Below, piece by piece: positions 36,009-44,705 of a DNA stretch of 64,000 nt. The notes under the pieces were generated by a model. The model saw nothing but the letters and a program-made list of their open reading frames with translations. It ran no database searches and was not told the origin of the DNA. Origin of the DNA: an uncultured Prevotellaceae bacterium (lineage in GTDB: Bacteria; Bacteroidota; Bacteroidia; Bacteroidales; Bacteroidaceae); contig CALDLA010000007.1 in the NCBI GenBank assembly GCA_937898415.1, positions 1 to 64,000 on the forward strand, given 5' to 3'. Position 1 is the stretch's first letter; each line of letters starts with the position of its first letter. The translations under genes and the position numbers were made by a program.

Positions 36009-36905
36009 TTATTTGGGTGAAACTATTGCTTCAGGATAATATTCATCTATCACTCTCTTAACCAAAAGAACCTGCTTGGCACGCTGTCTTGCCTCCTTTT
36101 CTGTTGTATCATAACTGTGATTAGCAGCCACACTACCACCAGTCTTCAGATACACTGGAGCTGCCACGCGGATAAAGTCGGGTACCTCATAATGACGGAT
36201 AAAACCACCTGATGATTTCGGGTTCTCAGTATGCAAATCAATAGGTACATCAATGGCAGCACGGATACCTGCCAGCATCTGAACTTGTATGTCACGAACA
36301 GGATTGATACTGTCAGCACCAAGTGTTTCCAACACATGAGCTGAACAAGGATTTCCATGACCACTATGGGCGCTCACTTTAAAGTGGCAGTCAGCAGGGA
36401 TAACGCCCTTCTTGCGTGCCTCGTTCAATGCCCAAAGCAAACCCTCATCATAGACCATAAATCCACGGACTCCAAGTCTTACACCTCGTTTAATCTCTTC
36501 AATACCACGGACGATTTGCTCTTCACCGCGAAGGCGGTAACCCATGCGTTGACCTTCTTCGGTCTTTACTGAAGCAGAAGTATCGGTAGTTGCCCTTGGG
36601 CCACAGGCCAGAATCAGCTGCACATCCCATTTCTTGGCATATTCCACCATCTGCTTGATTTCATCATCTGTCAGGAACATGATACCCTTGGTCTGAGTCA
36701 CACGGTGAATCTTCACGCCATACTCATCCAAAGCTTCAAGCAATGTCTTCATCGGGCCAGGGCCTTGAATACCTGGAACCTCAAAACGATACTGCCCTCC
36801 ATCTGGGAAACGTTTCTCAGAAGTAGGAAGGTCATATAAGTCACCGCCCGGCATTCCGATACTCTCCAAGAACTCACGGGTTTCTTTCATTGTGTAGTAC
36901 TTCAT
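36009..36905 (-). CDS. TIM-barrel protein, U32-peptidase-like, function unknown
   Basis: About 298 aa from the ATG at 36905, after the ATP-grasp stop. Alternating strands and helices are evident: MFLTDDEIKQMVEYAKKWDV, VQLILACGPRATTDTSASV, GVRGFMVYDEGLLWALNEA, CHFKVSAHSGHGNPCSAHVL and AAIDVPIDLHTENPKSSGGF. Conserved-looking His, Cys and Asp residues on strand ends suggest a metal or cofactor site. I considered PEP mutase but the EDKxxxKxNS signature is absent. The resemblance to U32 peptidase-like barrels is weak. It is tightly embedded between the ATP-grasp and CitE-like genes, so it very probably acts in the same pathway. Confidence 0.65.
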   Translation of the reverse strand: MKYYTMKETREFLESIGMPGGDLYDLPTSEKRFPDGGQYRFEVPGIQGPGPMKTLLEALDEYGVKIHRVTQTKGIMFLTDDEIKQMVEYAKKWDVQLILACGPRATTDTSASVKTEEGQRMGYRLRGEEQIVRGIEEIKRGVRLGVRGFMVYDEGLLWALNEARKKGVIPADCHFKVSAHSGHGNPCSAHVLETLGADSINPVRDIQVQMLAGIRAAIDVPIDLHTENPKSSGGFIRHYEVPDFIRVAAPVYLKTGGSVAANHSYDTTEKEARQRAKQVLLVKRVIDEYYPEAIVSPK

Positions 36906-36916
36906 ATTTTTAATTT

Positions 36917-38107
36917 TTAATCGTTCAAACATTTTTCAAGAATTACCTTCTCATATTTCTCAAAGGCATCGTCAATAGACTCTCTATTTCCAGCTATTAG
37001 CGTAATATGGCCATATCTATTCAAACTTGACTTAATCTGATGAACTTCCTCTCCATTGCAGAGATTAAAAGAGAAATCTACTACATGTGGCCAGGCTTTC
37101 ACAAACTCTTCGCTTGGCACATGTTTAATAATACTACCCTCCTTGAATGCAAAGAAACGAACCCCCGAATACTGCACTGCCTTTGGCTGAGGATTGATAG
37201 CTTCTCCCAAGGATATCTTCAGCAGCTCATCTTCGAGGTTTACTCCAGTTGAAAGCGGAGTAAGCGTAGAAGTAATATAATCACCACCCAAGCGAGGGCT
37301 GGTCTCAATGACAAAAATACCACGTTCGTTTATCTTTAGCTCAGTGTGTGAGGGGCAGTTTTCAAAGTTGAGCGCTTTGCCAATTTTTTCAACGATTTTA
37401 CGAATCATTTGCTTATTCTCATCAGAGATATTAGCAGGTTGGATATGCCCTAACTCCACATTATATGGAAACTCTGTGGTTGTCTTCTCTGTGAACTGAA
37501 CAACCTCACTCTTTCCATCGTGATGCAAACTCTCGATGCTATATTCCGGGCCTTCAATGAACTCTTCTACCAGTACAGTATCTAACTTGGAATTCTCCAA
37601 AGCTTCGTCAATACTAATTTGTAGCTCATTCTTGTCACGGCAAAGTTTTACACCACGGCTACCAGAGTTATCACGCGGTTTAACAATTACAGGGAATACC
37701 AAACCCTCAGCCTCTTCAACCTTTGAAATAAGCCTACCCTGGGCATGAGGTACTCCTCCCAACTCAAAGCGCTCTTTCATTTGGAACTTATCGGTACTCC
37801 ACTGGGCTGTCTCTACAGAATAGAACGGAAAGTCATACTTTTCAGCCATGCGAGCCATCATTACGAGAGGCTTGTCTGTTGCGGCAGTAACTATGGCATC
37901 AATGCTATACTTCTCAATGACAGCACAATGTCCCTTGTAGTCTTGACCAGGCACCACCTCAAAGGCATCTACGCAGTCCTTGCAAATTGCATCCTCACAG
38001 GGATCAATGCCTACTGTATAGAGTCCCATTTTCTTGGCTCGTCCAATGATAGATTCTTGAAGTGGACCAACACCAAAGATAAGGATTGCTTTCTTGTTTT
38101 GATACAT
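36917..38107 (-). CDS. ATP-grasp ligase
   Basis: 396 aa. KKAILIFGVGPLQESIIGRA begins the pre-ATP-grasp domain; DKFQMKERFELGGVPHAQGR, PVIVKPRDNSGSRGVKLC, VLVEEFIEGPEYSIESLHHD and FVIETSPRLGGDYITSTL are the ATP-grasp core. The family resembles the carboxylate-amine ligases of antibiotic and cell-surface pathways. It differs from the second ATP-grasp gene at 28742 (shared fold motifs only), so two separate couplings are likely. Confidence 0.88.
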   Translation of the reverse strand: MYQNKKAILIFGVGPLQESIIGRAKKMGLYTVGIDPCEDAICKDCVDAFEVVPGQDYKGHCAVIEKYSIDAIVTAATDKPLVMMARMAEKYDFPFYSVETAQWSTDKFQMKERFELGGVPHAQGRLISKVEEAEGLVFPVIVKPRDNSGSRGVKLCRDKNELQISIDEALENSKLDTVLVEEFIEGPEYSIESLHHDGKSEVVQFTEKTTTEFPYNVELGHIQPANISDENKQMIRKIVEKIGKALNFENCPSHTELKINERGIFVIETSPRLGGDYITSTLTPLSTGVNLEDELLKISLGEAINPQPKAVQYSGVRFFAFKEGSIIKHVPSEEFVKAWPHVVDFSFNLCNGEEVHQIKSSLNRYGHITLIAGNRESIDDAFEKYEKVILEKCLND

Positions 38108-38135
38108 ATTTTTGACTATAGACTTCAGACAGGCA

Positions 38136-39275
38136 CTATTTGATTTTTATCACTGCCTTTTCGAAAGTGTCACAGATGAAGTCAACTTGCTCCTCAGTCA
38201 ACGCTGCATACATCGGTAGGGTAATCTCATTGTCTGTCACGTATTCTGTTTGAGGCAGTACTGCACCCAATTCTTTATAGGTTGAGAATCTATGTGCAGC
38301 AGGATAGTGAACACTTGTCTGCACACCAGCCTCGTGGATATACTTGCGAATCTTGTTGCGACGCTCCTTTGTTGAGTTCAGTAGAACGGTTGGCAAGATA
38401 TAGTTGCTCACAAACTCTGTGTTGTCTGCAAAAGGAACCACCACGCCTTCAATCTTGCTTAGACGGTCAATGTAGTGCTTGCGTACCTTAATTCGTGTCT
38501 CCAAATCTCTAGGGAGTTTTTTCAACTGCTCAATAGCAATGGCTGCACGAATGTCATCCATACGGAAGTTGTAGCCCAAGCAGGTTATGTCATACTCAGT
38601 AGCATGACCGCTGGCACGCTGGTAGCTCATGGTGCTCATGCCGTGAGAACGGATTAGACGAGCTTTCTTTTCCATCTCCTCATTGTTGGTGATGAACATA
38701 CCGCCTTCACCGGTAGAGATGTTTTTATTAGAGAAGAAACTGAATGCCGCACAGTCACCAATGGTGCCAAGTTTCTTGCCTTTGTATTCAGACAGAGGGC
38801 CGTGACAAGCATCCTCAACCACATTGAGGTTATGCTTCTTAGCAATGGCCATAATCTCATCCATCTTGGCAGGGAAACCAGCCATGTGGACTACAACAAT
38901 ACCCTTGGTCTTGGGAGTAATCTTACGCTCAATGTCAGCAGGATCAATATTGATATGGTCAGGGCCAACAATGTCTGCAAACACTGGTGTAGCGCCCACA
39001 TAGCGAATGCAGTTGCAAGAAGCCGCAAAAGTTAGAGAGGGGCATATCACCTCATCACCTGGACCAAAACCACAAACCATGCAGCAAACGTGAAGGGCGT
39101 CTGTGCAGTTGCTCATAGAGACTGCATACTTCACCTTCCACATGTCAATAAACATCTGTTCAAGTTCAGCGTTCTTAGGGCCGGTGGAAATCCAACCGGA
39201 TTTAATAGTATCGTACGCTGCCTGAGCCTCACGCTCGTCAAAATTGAGATTAAAAAGAGGAATCTTGTATGCCAT
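38136..39275 (-). CDS. DegT/DnrJ/EryC1-family PLP aminotransferase
   Basis: 379 aa. AAYDTIKSGWISTGPKNAEL, NCTDALHVCCMVCGFGPGDE, DACHGPLSEYKGKKLGTIG and AFSFFSNKNISTGEGGMFI (the lysine of SNKN forms the internal aldimine) identify a sugar or small-molecule aminotransferase. It could aminate the 4-keto sugar made by the CapD-like dehydratase or an aldehyde from the small-molecule block. Its position between the flippase and the ATP-grasp gene fits either role. Confidence 0.92.
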   Translation of the reverse strand: MAYKIPLFNLNFDEREAQAAYDTIKSGWISTGPKNAELEQMFIDMWKVKYAVSMSNCTDALHVCCMVCGFGPGDEVICPSLTFAASCNCIRYVGATPVFADIVGPDHINIDPADIERKITPKTKGIVVVHMAGFPAKMDEIMAIAKKHNLNVVEDACHGPLSEYKGKKLGTIGDCAAFSFFSNKNISTGEGGMFITNNEEMEKKARLIRSHGMSTMSYQRASGHATEYDITCLGYNFRMDDIRAAIAIEQLKKLPRDLETRIKVRKHYIDRLSKIEGVVVPFADNTEFVSNYILPTVLLNSTKERRNKIRKYIHEAGVQTSVHYPAAHRFSTYKELGAVLPQTEYVTDNEITLPMYAALTEEQVDFICDTFEKAVIKIK

Positions 39276-39288
39276 AAAAATTTAACTA

Positions 39289-40824
39289 TTATTTTTTCAA
39301 ATATTCAATTTTCTTAAACACGAATTGCTTTGCCCTATGTCGTTCATTAATAGACATCCCAAGAGTCCAAGCAAAAAATGCAAGTGATAATTCTGATACG
39401 ATTAATGTAATTATTAGTCCTATAAAGCTCTCTTCTAACTGCATCTTAACAAATAGAATAATCGTAGAAGAGAATAAGGCCACTAATATGCATCTGCCCA
39501 AAACAGAGAATATATAAAAATGAATATCGTATTTTTCTAACCGATAAAGATGCATAAAAGAATAAACATATCTCAGGAAGGAACCTACTAAAACGGCAAC
39601 GAGAATTGTATAATCAGGCTGTTCCATTTTGAATAGGAAATAACCCACAAACAGTGGTAAAAGATATAATATTGAATTAAAAATGCTAAAATTACGGAGT
39701 TTACCAATGGCCTGAACTGCCATCCATAGGGATGATGCCAAAGGATGAATTGCGCCCATCATCAGGATGATGTAACAAAAGATTGCGGTTCTGTCAGGAA
39801 CTGCATCGCCTAACCAAAGAGAAAGGATATAATCTATCTCAAAAATGATAGGAAGCAGGAGAGCCAGCATAATCATAAACGAAAACTTACTGGCAGTAAA
39901 CATGAGCCTGAACATACTATCTTTATCTCCAGATGCATATCTTTTGATCACCTGTGGGCGAACGGCTTGAAGGAAGTTGTTAACGAACTGCAAGATGGCT
40001 CCATCTATCTGTTGGGCAATAGCACGCGCTGCATTAAGGACGGGGCCGAAAAACATATTTAAGAGAATGTTAACTCCCTGGTTCTGAACAACCATGGCCA
40101 TGCTTGGCAGCATGTCATAACCAGTATAGCCCATTATCTTATGGTATAAATATCTATCCTTTACAACACGGAAGTGGCATTCCTCATACCTGCGAATGCA
40201 ATAAAAGCGTGTAAAGCCCATAATCAATAATTGGTTTAGCATCATCAGTCCTGCATAAAAAATAAGATTATCTATAGGAGATATTGTTATGAGCCATGCT
40301 ATTAACAATTTAGATACTGCTTCATAGATGCCTATGTAGGCATAGATACCCATTTCTTCATGGGCTATTATACTTGCTGTATATGGGAACTGGGTAAATG
40401 TAAAAAAAGCCGTGATGATACTAAACTGAAGCACAAAATGTGCAGACAGCATCCTTTCTGTAGGTATCGTCAGCTTATAATTCAGGAAATATAGCCCGAC
40501 GATTTCTCCTAATATAACAATTGCAAGACCTGCTAAAAGATACAGGTTGAGTGAAGCTGAGAATGTGGCTTTTAGTCTTTCTATATTGTTCTTTCCTAAT
40601 TCAAATGTCAAGAAACGGCTCGTTGCACCTGCCATAGAGCCTGTGAGGAATGAAAACATAGTCACAATACCGCCTACAACATTATATATTCCATAATCAG
40701 ATGCGCCAAGAGCATTCAATATTACCCGAGATGTGTAAATTGTTATACACATCACGAGCAACATCCTTACATATAAGAATGCTGTGTTTTTTGCAATACG
40801 TTTATTCTCTGAAGGATTCTTCAC
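39289..40824 (-). CDS. wzx: Wzx-type polysaccharide flippase
   Basis: 511 aa with about twelve to fourteen hydrophobic segments. ASDYGIYNVVGGIVTMFSFL, a strongly basic N-terminal KNPSENKRIAKNTAFLYVRM and VNNFLQAVRPQVIKRYASGD are typical of Bacteroidales MATE/Wzx-like oligosaccharide flippases. It would move undecaprenyl-linked repeat units across the inner membrane for the Wzy enzyme encoded at 23574. This also fixes the pathway as Wzx/Wzy-dependent rather than ABC-transporter based. Confidence 0.92.
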   Translation of the reverse strand: MKNPSENKRIAKNTAFLYVRMLLVMCITIYTSRVILNALGASDYGIYNVVGGIVTMFSFLTGSMAGATSRFLTFELGKNNIERLKATFSASLNLYLLAGLAIVILGEIVGLYFLNYKLTIPTERMLSAHFVLQFSIITAFFTFTQFPYTASIIAHEEMGIYAYIGIYEAVSKLLIAWLITISPIDNLIFYAGLMMLNQLLIMGFTRFYCIRRYEECHFRVVKDRYLYHKIMGYTGYDMLPSMAMVVQNQGVNILLNMFFGPVLNAARAIAQQIDGAILQFVNNFLQAVRPQVIKRYASGDKDSMFRLMFTASKFSFMIMLALLLPIIFEIDYILSLWLGDAVPDRTAIFCYIILMMGAIHPLASSLWMAVQAIGKLRNFSIFNSILYLLPLFVGYFLFKMEQPDYTILVAVLVGSFLRYVYSFMHLYRLEKYDIHFYIFSVLGRCILVALFSSTIILFVKMQLEESFIGLIITLIVSELSLAFFAWTLGMSINERHRAKQFVFKKIEYLKK

Positions 40825-40839
40825 CTCTTTTATTAATTA

Positions 40840-41373
40840 TCAGTGATTACTGAAATAGTGCCATAGGGGAGCAAGCATAATACCTTCTACGATTTCTCCA
40901 CCCTTCATCATTGACAATACTTTGTCAGCAGATATTTGGTAAATTTGTATATTATCTGTGGGCTCTTGATGTGGTTCTTGTATCTTAGATACTCCTTCAG
41001 CAAGGAAAGAGTAACACCAATTGCTCATGGAATTTGGATTAGGAGAAAACCTACCTATCAATGACCATTTCCCTCCGCCAAAACCAGTTTCTTCCAAAAG
41101 TTCTCTTTTAGCGGCATCTATAGGCGCTTCTTCCTCTTCGCATGTACCAGCACAAATCTCATATACGGATTGTCCTATGCCATGACGGTATTGTTTCTCA
41201 ATGATGAACTCTTCATCAGTTGTAATTGCCACAACATTCACCCATGTTGGATATTCAAGGACATAGAAGTCGTCTATATCCACATTCTTATCCGTGCGTA
41301 CAACATCTTTACGGACTGTCAACCAAGGAGAGCGATAGACATATTCACTTTTGCGAATATCCCACATAATCAC
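40840..41373 (-). CDS. NUDIX hydrolase
   Basis: 177 aa. The Nudix box is complete: GTCEEEEAPIDAAKRELLEE followed by TGF, preceded by KQYRHGIGQSVYEICAG as in ADP-ribose and nucleotide-sugar pyrophosphatases. It may clear or tune nucleotide-sugar pools for the locus. It lies 15 bp before the flippase gene. Confidence 0.9.
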   Translation of the reverse strand: MIMWDIRKSEYVYRSPWLTVRKDVVRTDKNVDIDDFYVLEYPTWVNVVAITTDEEFIIEKQYRHGIGQSVYEICAGTCEEEEAPIDAAKRELLEETGFGGGKWSLIGRFSPNPNSMSNWCYSFLAEGVSKIQEPHQEPTDNIQIYQISADKVLSMMKGGEIVEGIMLAPLWHYFSNH

Positions 41374-41453
41374 ATTTTTTGGTCAAGGTTCTTTCTTTTC
41401 ACACATACTACCGCAATTCTTATCTTTGCGTCACTACATGTTCGAAGTTGAGG

Positions 41454-42683
41454 TTACATCTTCTGATCCAAATTTTTGCCTGTTTCTTCATGTTGGAAAT
41501 TGGGCAAAAATTCTTTTATCGCATCTACTATCTCTATCTTACTGAAGTCCTCCTTAGCAAAGATGCCTTCCAGTTTATCGAAAAAACTATTAACCTCTTC
41601 CATCTGATGGCGAGTAGTTTGCTCCACTACGCCCAGAGCTTGGAAACGTTGCAAATCGATTTTTTCACCAGGCACATAGAACTCTTCGTAAGCCTTCTCG
41701 CCAGTCGTATCGGAAATAAAGTACCTGACAGGATACTTCACTGAAGTAATAGGTAAGATGGAAGATGTAAGATCTAAAGCAGCCGCCTTCTTTTTGGCCT
41801 CGCCATCCGAAGAGCACTCATCTTTATCAAATCCCTCGGCCTTCACAAAGTCATCGCAGATGGATGAGAAGGTCAGCATTTGTTCTTCTCCCAGTTTTGG
41901 GAAGAAAACTTCTCCTGGGCGACCTAAGATGCAAGCCAACATGCAAATCTGGCCAGATTCTTCGGGTGAGACAAAGTAACGCTTCACATCGCTCGGGGCT
42001 GCCAAAGGCTGCTTCTTTTGGAGTCTGTGAATCCAACCGTCAGGCAGAGAACCATTGCTGAAAGCTACATTGGCAAAGCGGGCCGTGGTGACTTTGAAAT
42101 ATTGGTTATATGCCATGACAAGGTCTTCCATGATACGCTTTGAGGCTCCCATGATATTGACGGGATTGGCAGCCTTGTCGGTGCTGACACAGAAGAAGTG
42201 CTTGGGTGGATAGACTGTCAGTAAATCCATCAACTTTTTTGCCTTGATATCATTGTTCTCAATCAGAGCCTGTACAGAGTACTTATCTTTCTCTGAACGC
42301 ACATGTTTGTGGGCAGAGAAGTTGGCGACGATGTCGAATCCCTTCTCCTCCCGGAAAATCCTCTCAAAGATTGGGTCAGCAAAATTCAGCGTATAGCAAC
42401 GAAACTCATTAGGAACATAAAGCCCCTCTGTTGAACGTACATCACGCACCAGTTCTGCCAAACCGTTCTCATTAAGATCAACGACCACCACATTCTTCGG
42501 CTCAAAGCGTAGCACTGCCTTAATGAAGCTGGAACCGATACTTCCTGCACCACCAATGACACAGACTTTCTTGTCTTTTATTTCTTTAGTAAGAGTCTCT
42601 TTATTCGCCTCTATATCAGGCAAGAACATGCTGACAGAACGCTTAGTCACACTGTCAGCAATGAATTTATCTAAATTGAACAT
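41454..42683 (-). CDS. CapD/FlaA1-like nucleoside-diphosphate-sugar 4,6-dehydratase
   Basis: 409 aa. CVIGGAGSIGSSFIKAVLRF binds NAD(P), ANFSAHKHVRSEKDKYSVQA and CVSTDKAANPVNIMGASKRI carry the catalytic STDKA-type motif of FlaA1/CapD enzymes, and RFANVAFSNGSLPDGWIHRL follows as in WbjB-like members. It lacks the membrane domain of long CapD proteins. It probably converts UDP-GlcNAc to a 4-keto-6-deoxy sugar, feeding the DegT aminotransferase. It follows the RmlC-like gene by 15 bp. Confidence 0.9.
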   Translation of the reverse strand: MFNLDKFIADSVTKRSVSMFLPDIEANKETLTKEIKDKKVCVIGGAGSIGSSFIKAVLRFEPKNVVVVDLNENGLAELVRDVRSTEGLYVPNEFRCYTLNFADPIFERIFREEKGFDIVANFSAHKHVRSEKDKYSVQALIENNDIKAKKLMDLLTVYPPKHFFCVSTDKAANPVNIMGASKRIMEDLVMAYNQYFKVTTARFANVAFSNGSLPDGWIHRLQKKQPLAAPSDVKRYFVSPEESGQICMLACILGRPGEVFFPKLGEEQMLTFSSICDDFVKAEGFDKDECSSDGEAKKKAAALDLTSSILPITSVKYPVRYFISDTTGEKAYEEFYVPGEKIDLQRFQALGVVEQTTRHQMEEVNSFFDKLEGIFAKEDFSKIEIVDAIKEFLPNFQHEETGKNLDQKM

Positions 42684-42698
42684 AATCTCAAATTACAA

Positions 42699-43268
42699 TT
42701 AATAATCAAAAGGTGAATTGAAATGCTTCAGCAATGGATGTTTCGTATCTTTATCGCTCAGAATGGCTTTATCCATCGGTATGCGCCAATCTATACCCAA
42801 TGAGTCATCCAATATACTGATACCTCCATCTGCCTCCGGATGATAGAACTCATCACACTTGTATTGGAACACAGCCTCGTCACTCAACACACAGAAACCA
42901 TGGGCCATACCTTTTGGAACAAAAAATTGGCGGTGGTTTTCCTCGGTCAATTCCACTGCTACATGCTGGCCGTAGGTTGGACTTCCTTTGCGGATATCTA
43001 CAGCTACATCAAGCACTGCTCCTTTGACACAGCGCACCAATTTGCTCTGGGTGAAGGGAGGGCGCTGGAAGTGCAGGCCTCGCATCACACCGTATGAGGA
43101 TTTGCTCTCGTTATCCTGAACAAAGGTGACTGTATGGCCAAGGATTGGGGCTACTTTCTCATCGAACTCTCTTTGGGAGAATGATTCAAAGAAATAGCCA
43201 CGGGCGTCTTCGAATACGCGTGGTTCGATGATGAGGACGCCATCTATTGATGTTTTTATTACGTTCAT
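42699..43268 (-). CDS. rfbC: dTDP-4-dehydrorhamnose 3,5-epimerase-like (RmlC)
   Basis: 189 aa cupin, RmlC length. IEPRVFEDARGYFFESFSQR, YGVMRGLHFQRPPFTQSKLV (catalytic His), GAVLDVAVDIRKGSPTYGQH and FVPKGMAHGFCVLSDEAVFQ are standard. RmlA, RmlB and RmlD are absent from the window, so the other steps come from elsewhere or this enzyme serves a different 4-keto sugar. It is the first intact sugar gene of the locus after the UpxY gene. Confidence 0.93.
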   Translation of the reverse strand: MNVIKTSIDGVLIIEPRVFEDARGYFFESFSQREFDEKVAPILGHTVTFVQDNESKSSYGVMRGLHFQRPPFTQSKLVRCVKGAVLDVAVDIRKGSPTYGQHVAVELTEENHRQFFVPKGMAHGFCVLSDEAVFQYKCDEFYHPEADGGISILDDSLGIDWRIPMDKAILSDKDTKHPLLKHFNSPFDY

Positions 43269-43327
43269 TCCGGTAATTGTTAATTTACAATTGACAATTT
43301 AGGATGTTAGGGAAAATTTCTATCCCA

Positions 43328-43355
43328 GGGTCAGGGGGACGGTTCTGTTGACCCA
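43328..43355. repeat. REP-like element, copy 1
   Basis: A 28-bp element with outer arms GGGTCA and TGACCC and a G-rich core (GGGGGACGGTTCTG). Nine copies occur in this window, all in the same orientation: 43328, 43687, 43853, 46893 (shortened), 50360, 51096, 51178, 58092 and 59324. This copy lies just past the 3' end of a RAYT remnant. No copy was seen before 43.3 kb. Confidence 0.9.
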
Positions 43356-43359
43356 CTTC

Positions 43360-43686
43360 CTACACCCGCTCTTTCCCGTTTATTTTACCATTTATTCTCT
43401 GTATCACTCCATAACTGACACCGGTCATACGGCTGAGCTGCCTCAGGGGTATGCCATACTGGATGGCTTCGGCAAGTACTTCGTTACGTTCAGTCTTATC
43501 TTTCTTTTGCAGCTCTGTGGGGTGCTCCAACTGCCAGCGGCCTCGCAGGTACTGACTTATGTCATCATCCGTCAGGCGGTCGTCTGTAGCATACTCTACA
43601 TCTGTTATGTCGCCTTCTAACGTTTCGTCAACTAATCCTTTGAGGTCTTCGAGCGAAATGCGATTGAGCACTGCCCTGGTATAGAA
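43360..43686 (-). pseudogene. REP-associated tyrosine transposase (RAYT) C-terminal remnant
   Basis: The open frame begins right after a REP copy (PFYTRAVLNRISLEDLKGL) and encodes about 108 residues, including RGRWQLEHPTELQKKDKTER and a C-terminal helix-turn-helix, LAEAIQYGIPLRQLSRMTGV followed by SYGVIQRI. This is the usual end of Y1/IS200-like REP-associated transposases; the catalytic HUH/Tyr part is missing. REP copies flank the fragment on both sides (43328 and 43687), the arrangement expected for RAYT-mobilised REPs. It is inactive but identifies the family that spread the REPs. Confidence 0.75.
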
Positions 43687-43714
43687 GGGTCAGGGGGACG
43701 GTTCTGTTGACCCA
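43687..43714. repeat. REP-like element, copy 2
   Basis: Full 28-bp copy joining the truncated 5' side of the RAYT remnant to the 165-bp duplicated block. The stop codon TGA that closes the RAYT frame lies in its GGGTCA arm. Confidence 0.9.
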
Positions 43715-43852
43715 TTTAAAGTTACTAATCCTAATTGTTGAGGCCCCACATGAATAAACATTCATTCACATGAGATTTAAACTCAACACCGCAGTCTGCG
43801 AATTACTTGAATAATTTTTTTGTGCTTTCCTCAACCATCTCACTGGCAAGAA
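43688..43852. repeat. 165-bp perfect duplication of 58093-58257
   Basis: By eye every base from GGTCAGGGGG to GGCAAGAA is the same in both places. The original at 58.1 kb contains the REP, an intergenic stretch and the last 50 bp of the gene at 58208-58648 (ending ASEMVEESTKKLFK). In this copy the coding part stops and another REP begins at once, so the copy is bounded by REPs on both sides. Confidence 0.9.
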
Positions 43853-43880
43853 GAGTCAGGGGGACGGTTCTGTTGACCCA
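43853..43880. repeat. REP-like element, copy 3
   Basis: Full-length copy (first arm GAGTCA) that interrupts the duplicated tail of the 58.2-kb gene. It is followed by CACAGAAAT words and AACCATT words up to about 43930. Confidence 0.9.
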
Positions 43881-43999
43881 CACAGAAATCACAGAAAATC
43901 TATAATCGTTAACCATTAACCATGAACCCTGATAGGAACACAGGGACGGGTTCTTTGCCAGCAAAGCGGCGGAGCCGAGCGCCTGTTTCATTTCATTCG

Positions 44000-44590
44000 C
44001 TATATCTCCATCAGAAAGTCGGGGTTGATATGGGCGATGGCCACGGAGCAGACACCTTCGATGGTGACCACGACGCGGCGGTCTTTCTTGACACGGTAGA
44101 CGGTGCCCTCGACACCTTCGAAGAGGCCCTGAGTGACTCTCACCTTGCGGCCAATCTTCTGGGAGAAGTCCTTGTTGCCGAGGAACATCACGCTGTCGTC
44201 CTCTGCCATGGCCACACGCTTGAAGTTGGCCATATCGCGGTCGGTGATGGTGATGATCCTTGGCGGGAGGTTAGCCTCAAGCGGCGTCCACATCATGAAG
44301 CGCAGCGGGAGCAGAGGCTCGTAATGACGCTTGATATCCTTCAGGCGCTGCTCTTCGGCATGAACAAAAATCAGATTGTCGATGGCTGGCAGGAGCTTGC
44401 GCTTGGCCTTGCCGTTTTCGACCACCTGCTTCCAGGTCATGGGGAGGAAGGTCTCCACCTTGAGATCGGTGAGGAACTGGCGGATGGCGAGGGTGCGCTC
44501 TGGTCGCCCGTGGGCAATGCGCATGGGGAACCAGGCGGCAAAGGTGGGGGTCACTGCCGGAAGGTCATTTTCCGCAGCGGGCATCGTCAT
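44000..44590 (-). CDS. UpxY-type NusG-like transcription antiterminator, copy 1
   Basis: About 196 aa from MTMPAAENDLPAV at 44590; an in-frame GTG at 44659 would add 23 residues that look unlike the family. The NGN domain (FAAWFPMRIAHGRPERTLAI, VETFLPMTWK, NLIFVHAEEQRLKDI) is followed by a KOW domain (QGLFEGVEGTVYRVKKDRRV). UpxY proteins bind RNA polymerase in the 5' leader of Bacteroidales capsule operons and prevent early termination. Here it precedes, on the same strand, the RmlC-to-GT locus running to 8172. A 34-codon leader ORF overlaps its start in another frame. The protein is the same as copy 2. Confidence 0.9.
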   Translation of the reverse strand: MTMPAAENDLPAVTPTFAAWFPMRIAHGRPERTLAIRQFLTDLKVETFLPMTWKQVVENGKAKRKLLPAIDNLIFVHAEEQRLKDIKRHYEPLLPLRFMMWTPLEANLPPRIITITDRDMANFKRVAMAEDDSVMFLGNKDFSQKIGRKVRVTQGLFEGVEGTVYRVKKDRRVVVTIEGVCSVAIAHINPDFLMEI

Positions 44591-44705
44591 TTTTACGGAT
44601 GGCGATCGTGAATTTCCCGTCCCTGATAATCCAAAGGCACTGTCTGCTTGCGAGCTCACTCGTCAACATCACATCAAGAAATCGCCTGCAAAGGTACTAC
44701 TTTTT
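44591..44705 (-). promoter_or_regulatory. Promoter and leader of UpxY copy 1
   Basis: TACCTTTG (44696-44689, minus strand) is a good -7 element; an A-rich stretch lies upstream. The leader to the ATG at 44590 holds an ATG-initiated ORF of 34 codons (starting MLTSELASRQ, ending IRKNDDARCGK) that runs into the UpxY start in another frame. Promoter and leader ORF are kept in copy 2. The rest of the gap, 44706-45043, has CACAGAAAT words and no gene. Confidence 0.65.

Noticed and set aside
36009..36905. PEP mutase for a phosphonate pathway
   Set aside because: The EDKxxxKxNS signature is absent and the barrel motifs do not fit; the Ppd-like decarboxylase alone does not prove phosphonate synthesis.
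26120..43268. Legionaminic or pseudaminic acid pathway (PtmE-like, CapD-like and DegT genes present)
   Set aside because: No NeuB-type synthase, no sugar hydrolase/epimerase and no CMP-sugar synthetase are found.
43922..44611. Long plus-strand ORF (229 aa) opposite UpxY copy 1, and a 193-aa equivalent at 53516-54097
   Set aside because: They are shadows of the conserved GC-rich UpxY frame; the NusG-like protein is on the minus strand with promoter and leader.
44591..44700. Invertible promoter as in Bacteroides capsule loci
   Set aside because: No pair of inverted repeats flanks the promoter and no invertase gene lies nearby.
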